Shown: in pieces, positions 6,213 to 8,428 of the stretch
How positions within the stretch are numbered: position 1 is the stretch's first letter
Layout of the letters: every line of letters starts with the position of its first letter
The notes under the pieces: model-generated
Told to the model about the DNA's origin: nothing
What the model saw: only the letters and a program-made list of their open reading frames with translations
The model's database searches: none
Assembly: GCA_947176615.1 (NCBI GenBank)
Contig: CAMWRO010000113.1
Location: 1-8,428 of the forward strand
DNA: 8,428 nucleotides
Direction: 5' to 3'
From: an uncultured Porphyromonadaceae bacterium
Lineage (GTDB): Bacteria; Bacteroidota; Bacteroidia; Bacteroidales; Muribaculaceae
Translations under genes and position numbers: made by a program

Positions 6213-7558
6213 TGTTTTAATGCACGGACAGCATCTTTGAACTTGCGGCCGCGGTCTTCGTAGCTGGTAAAGAGGTCGAAGCTGGCGCAGCAGGGGGAAA
6301 GGAGCACCGAGTCGCCGTCAGTGGCGACAGAGGCGCAGGCGGCTACCGCATCCTCCATCGAGTGGGTGTCGATGATGGTGTCGACCTTGCCGGTGAAGAA
6401 GTCGAGCAGCTTGGTGTTGTCCTTGCCCATGCACACGATGGCTTTCACCTTTTCCCTGACGAGCGGTTCGATTTCGGTGTAGTCGTTACCCTTGTCTTTG
6501 CCCCCGAGGATGAGGACGGTGCCGGGGGTGGCCGATTCGAGGGCATACCAGCACGAGTTCACGTTGGTGGCCTTGGAGTCGTTGATGTAGCGCACACCGT
6601 TGATGGTGTCGACATATTCGAGACGGTGTTCCACCCCCTCGAAGTCAGAGAGCGCGCGGCGTATGTCGTCGCGGCGTATGTCGAGCAGACATGCCGACAG
6701 GGCTGCGGCCATCGAGTTGTAGAGGTTGTGGAGGCCGTTGAGCGACAGCTCGGCGCGGGGCATGTTGAGCGATGTCTCGGGGGTGTCGATGACCAGTTCG
6801 CTCTCGTCGTCGATATAGGCGTGGGTTCCCGGCTCGGGACGCTCGGAGAAGGGATATTTCCGGGCCTCGGTGGCGAAATGTTGCAGCTGGGCGGTGATGA
6901 CGGGGTCGTCCTGCCAGTAGATGAAGGCATCCTGCGGTCCCATGTTGTTGAGAATGCGGAACTTGGCGTTGATGTAGTTCTGCATCTTGTAGTCATAGCG
7001 GTCGAGGTGGTCGGGGGTGATGTTGAGAATCACGGCCACATTGGCCTTGAACTCATACATGTTTTCAAGCTGGAAACTCGACAGCTCGATGACGTAGACG
7101 TCGTGGTGCTCGCGGGCGACCTGCAACGCGAGGCTGCGACCGACGTTTCCGGCCAGTCCCACGTTGACTCCGGCGTCTTTCAGGATGTGGTAGGTGAGGA
7201 GCGTGGTCGTGGTCTTGCCGTTACTGCCGGTGATGCAGACCATCTTGGCATCGGTGTATCGTCCCGCAAACTCGATTTCGGAGATTACGGGAATCCCCGC
7301 CTCGGTTACGGCCTTCATGACCGGGGTGGATGGAGAGATGCCGGGCGATTTCACAATCTCGTCGGCGGCAAGGATGCGGTCCATCGAGTGACGGCCGTCT
7401 TCCCACGGTATGTTTTCACTGTCGAGCATCTCGCGGTAATGGGGTGCGATGGTACCGTAGTCCGACACAAACACGTCCCAGCCCTTTTCCTTACCGAGGA
7501 TGGCGGCTCCGACACCGCTTTCACCGGCACCGAGAACGACAAGTTTTTTCTGATTCAT
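6209..7558 (-). CDS. murD: UDP-N-acetylmuramoyl-L-alanine--D-glutamate ligase MurD
   Basis: MurD is the cytoplasmic ATP-dependent ligase that adds D-glutamate to UDP-MurNAc-L-Ala. The 449-aa product is of normal length with three domains. The N-terminal UDP-binding fold has VVLGAGESGVGAA at 7-19 and KSPGISP at 70-76. The ATPase domain has P-loop GSNGKTTT at 111-118, GNVG at 137-140, ELSSFQLE at 158-165 and NITPDHLDRY at 179-188. The C-terminal domain has GLHN at 275-278, EHRLE at 310-314, NDSKATN at 326-332, GGKDKG at 352-357 and SPCCASFDLF at 421-430. The last replaces the SPACASLDQF-type motif of Proteobacteria, a form I associate with Bacteroidetes. The ATG at 7558 places the glycine-rich loop eight residues in, as expected. 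It is separated from mraY by 137 bp largely taken up by an inverted-repeat element, and from ftsW by a repeat-bearing 99-bp spacer. Confidence 0.98.
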   Translation of the reverse strand: MNQKKLVVLGAGESGVGAAILGKEKGWDVFVSDYGTIAPHYREMLDSENIPWEDGRHSMDRILAADEIVKSPGISPSTPVMKAVTEAGIPVISEIEFAGRYTDAKMVCITGSNGKTTTTLLTYHILKDAGVNVGLAGNVGRSLALQVAREHHDVYVIELSSFQLENMYEFKANVAVILNITPDHLDRYDYKMQNYINAKFRILNNMGPQDAFIYWQDDPVITAQLQHFATEARKYPFSERPEPGTHAYIDDESELVIDTPETSLNMPRAELSLNGLHNLYNSMAAALSACLLDIRRDDIRRALSDFEGVEHRLEYVDTINGVRYINDSKATNVNSCWYALESATPGTVLILGGKDKGNDYTEIEPLVREKVKAIVCMGKDNTKLLDFFTGKVDTIIDTHSMEDAVAACASVATDGDSVLLSPCCASFDLFTSYEDRGRKFKDAVRALKQ

Positions 7559-7565
7559 AACATTC

Positions 7566-7698
7566 TAAGTAGATGTTCAAATTAAAACGATAATATGTTT
7601 ACAGTAGATGCGGAGTGGAATCTTGCATATCGACAGCTTGTCCTTTCGGGTCGTTTTGGCTGCGCTTTTGATATGCATTTAATCTGAACATCTACTTA
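7566..7698. repeat. 133-bp inverted-repeat element (MITE-like) between mraY and murD
   Basis: The ends 7566-7586 and 7678-7698 form a 21-bp terminal inverted repeat with one mismatch; its outer 14 bases (taagtagatgttca) match perfectly. Inside, tgcatatc (7624-7631) pairs with gatatgca (7670-7677), and cagc (7634-7637) with gctg (7659-7662), giving a nested hairpin directly against one terminal arm. A further partial end copy, gtagatg, lies at 7604-7610. Each arm begins with TA, compatible with a TA target duplication of the IS630/Tc1 kind. There is no open frame, so it would need a transposase elsewhere. The right arm supplies the mraY TAA stop. Alternatives are a structured RNA in the mraY-murD transcript or a processing site. 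It lacks a T-run suitable for termination. Confidence 0.55.
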
Positions 7699-8428
7699 TC
7701 TTATTTTCAATGTTGCAAAAGTGATTACTGCGAGGAAAATTCCGACAATCCAGAAACGTGTCACGATTTTTGACTCGGGAATGGCGGCGAGGGGCGCTTG
7801 GATGAGGGCCTGAATGCCGCTGTTGCCCGGTTTCTGATAATGGTGGTGGAGGGGGGTCATCTTGAAGATGCGTTTGCCCTCGCCGGTCTTGCGCTTGGTG
7901 TACTTGAAGTAACCCACCTGAAGCATTACCGAGAGGTCCTCGATAAAGAAGATGGCGCAGAGGATGGGGATGAGCAGCTCCTTGTGGATGAGCAGGGCAA
8001 AGACGGCGATGATGCCGCCGATGGTGAGTGACCCGGTGTCGCCCATGAATACCTGAGCCGGATAGGCGTTATACCACAGGAACCCGACGAGCGCTCCGAT
8101 AAACGCGCTCATGAACACTACCAGTTCCTCGCTGCCGGGTATATACATTATATTAAGGTAGTGGGAGTAGATGATGTTGCCCCCGAGGTAGGCCATGATG
8201 GCGAGAGCCACGCAGATGATGGCCGATGTCCCCGCACAGAGGCCGTCGAGGCCGTCGGTGAGGTTGGCGCCGTTGCTTGTCGCGGCCACGACGAGGATGG
8301 TGACGATTATAAACAGAATCCACGCGCCAGTCTCGGCATGGTCGCCCATCCACCGGGTCAGGGAGGCGTAGTCAAAGTTGTTGTTCTTGACAAACGGGAT
8401 GGTGGTCTGTGTCGACTTGACGTCAGGC
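7696..8428 (-). CDS. mraY: Phospho-MurNAc-pentapeptide-transferase MraY, 5' end outside window
   Basis: MraY is the polytopic inner-membrane enzyme that transfers phospho-MurNAc-pentapeptide from UDP to undecaprenyl phosphate, making lipid I. Only the C-terminal 243 residues are visible; the frame enters at 8427 with PDVKSTQTTIPFVKNNNFDY, matching the TTxPF segment of MraY. The ATG at 8349 is internal, not the start. Visible motifs are NLTDGLDGL (8265-8239), FMGDTGSL with the catalytic-type Asp (8049-8026), and PLHHHYQ with the conserved His triplet (7848-7840). Between HHHYQK and PESKIVTRFW lie about 16 residues (PGNSGIQALIQAPLAA and one more) that are absent in the shorter E. coli-type enzymes; Bacteroidetes MraY proteins are generally longer, so this is probably lineage-typical. 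Several membrane segments are evident and the protein ends LKIR. Its TAA stop is formed by the end of the adjoining inverted-repeat element. Confidence 0.98.
   Translation of the reverse strand, partial: PDVKSTQTTIPFVKNNNFDYASLTRWMGDHAETGAWILFIIVTILVVAATSNGANLTDGLDGLCAGTSAIICVALAIMAYLGGNIIYSHYLNIMYIPGSEELVVFMSAFIGALVGFLWYNAYPAQVFMGDTGSLTIGGIIAVFALLIHKELLIPILCAIFFIEDLSVMLQVGYFKYTKRKTGEGKRIFKMTPLHHHYQKPGNSGIQALIQAPLAAIPESKIVTRFWIVGIFLAVITFATLKIR

Noticed and set aside
6362..7585. Plus-strand open frame of 407 codons antisense to murD
   Set aside because: It lies wholly opposite a well-supported murD, its product is a low-complexity Val/Asp/Gly-rich sequence with no recognisable motif, and such frames are typical opposite GC-rich genes.
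7578..7585. TTAATTTG (minus strand) as a -7 box for murD
   Set aside because: The first position pair is TT rather than TA and no TTTG lies 19-21 bases upstream.

Overview
The window is a stretch of a bacterial division and cell wall (dcw) cluster. Every gene lies on the minus strand, so transcription runs from high to low coordinates: mraY (3' part), murD, ftsW, murG, murC, ftsQ, ftsA (5' part). This order, without murB or ddl between murC and ftsQ, is the one usual in Bacteroidetes. Family-level signatures agree: MurD with SPCCASFDLF, MurC with EADEFDRSFHHL, and gene starts without Shine-Dalgarno sequences. The base composition is GC-rich (about 65% in a sampled stretch of murC). That would suit a GC-rich Bacteroidales such as a Muribaculaceae-type gut bacterium, but the family assignment is inference only.

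Layout, in transcription order. mraY (8428-7696, 5' end outside) is followed by a 137-bp spacer almost filled by a 133-bp element with 21-bp terminal inverted repeats; one end of the element supplies the mraY stop codon. murD (7558-6209) is followed by a 97-bp spacer (6208-6110) holding direct and inverted copies of a GTGAARG-type heptamer repeat. ftsW (6109-4787), a 52-bp spacer, murG (4734-3616), a 10-bp spacer, murC (3605-2205), a 39-bp spacer, ftsQ (2165-1263), a 35-bp spacer with no G on the sense strand, and ftsA (1227 to beyond position 1). No spacer exceeds 137 bp. I found no tRNA, rRNA, CRISPR array or complete insertion sequence.

The genes form one pathway. MurC and MurD add L-Ala and D-Glu to UDP-MurNAc in the cytoplasm. 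MraY moves the finished UDP-MurNAc-pentapeptide onto undecaprenyl phosphate (lipid I), and MurG adds GlcNAc (lipid II). FtsW polymerises lipid II at the septum, FtsQ is a periplasmic scaffold of the divisome, and FtsA tethers FtsZ to the membrane. Upstream murE/ftsI and downstream ftsZ are expected just outside the window but are not seen.

The protein-coding content is ordinary and I see no undescribed system in it. What deserves a second look is non-coding. First, there is a full-consensus Bacteroidetes promoter (TTTG-N20-TAACTTTG) inside the 3' end of murC. It sits in a 90-bp stretch that falls to about 32% GC and uses atypical codons, which suggests a separate promoter for ftsQ-ftsA(-ftsZ). 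Second, there is the small mobile-like inverted-repeat element between mraY and murD.
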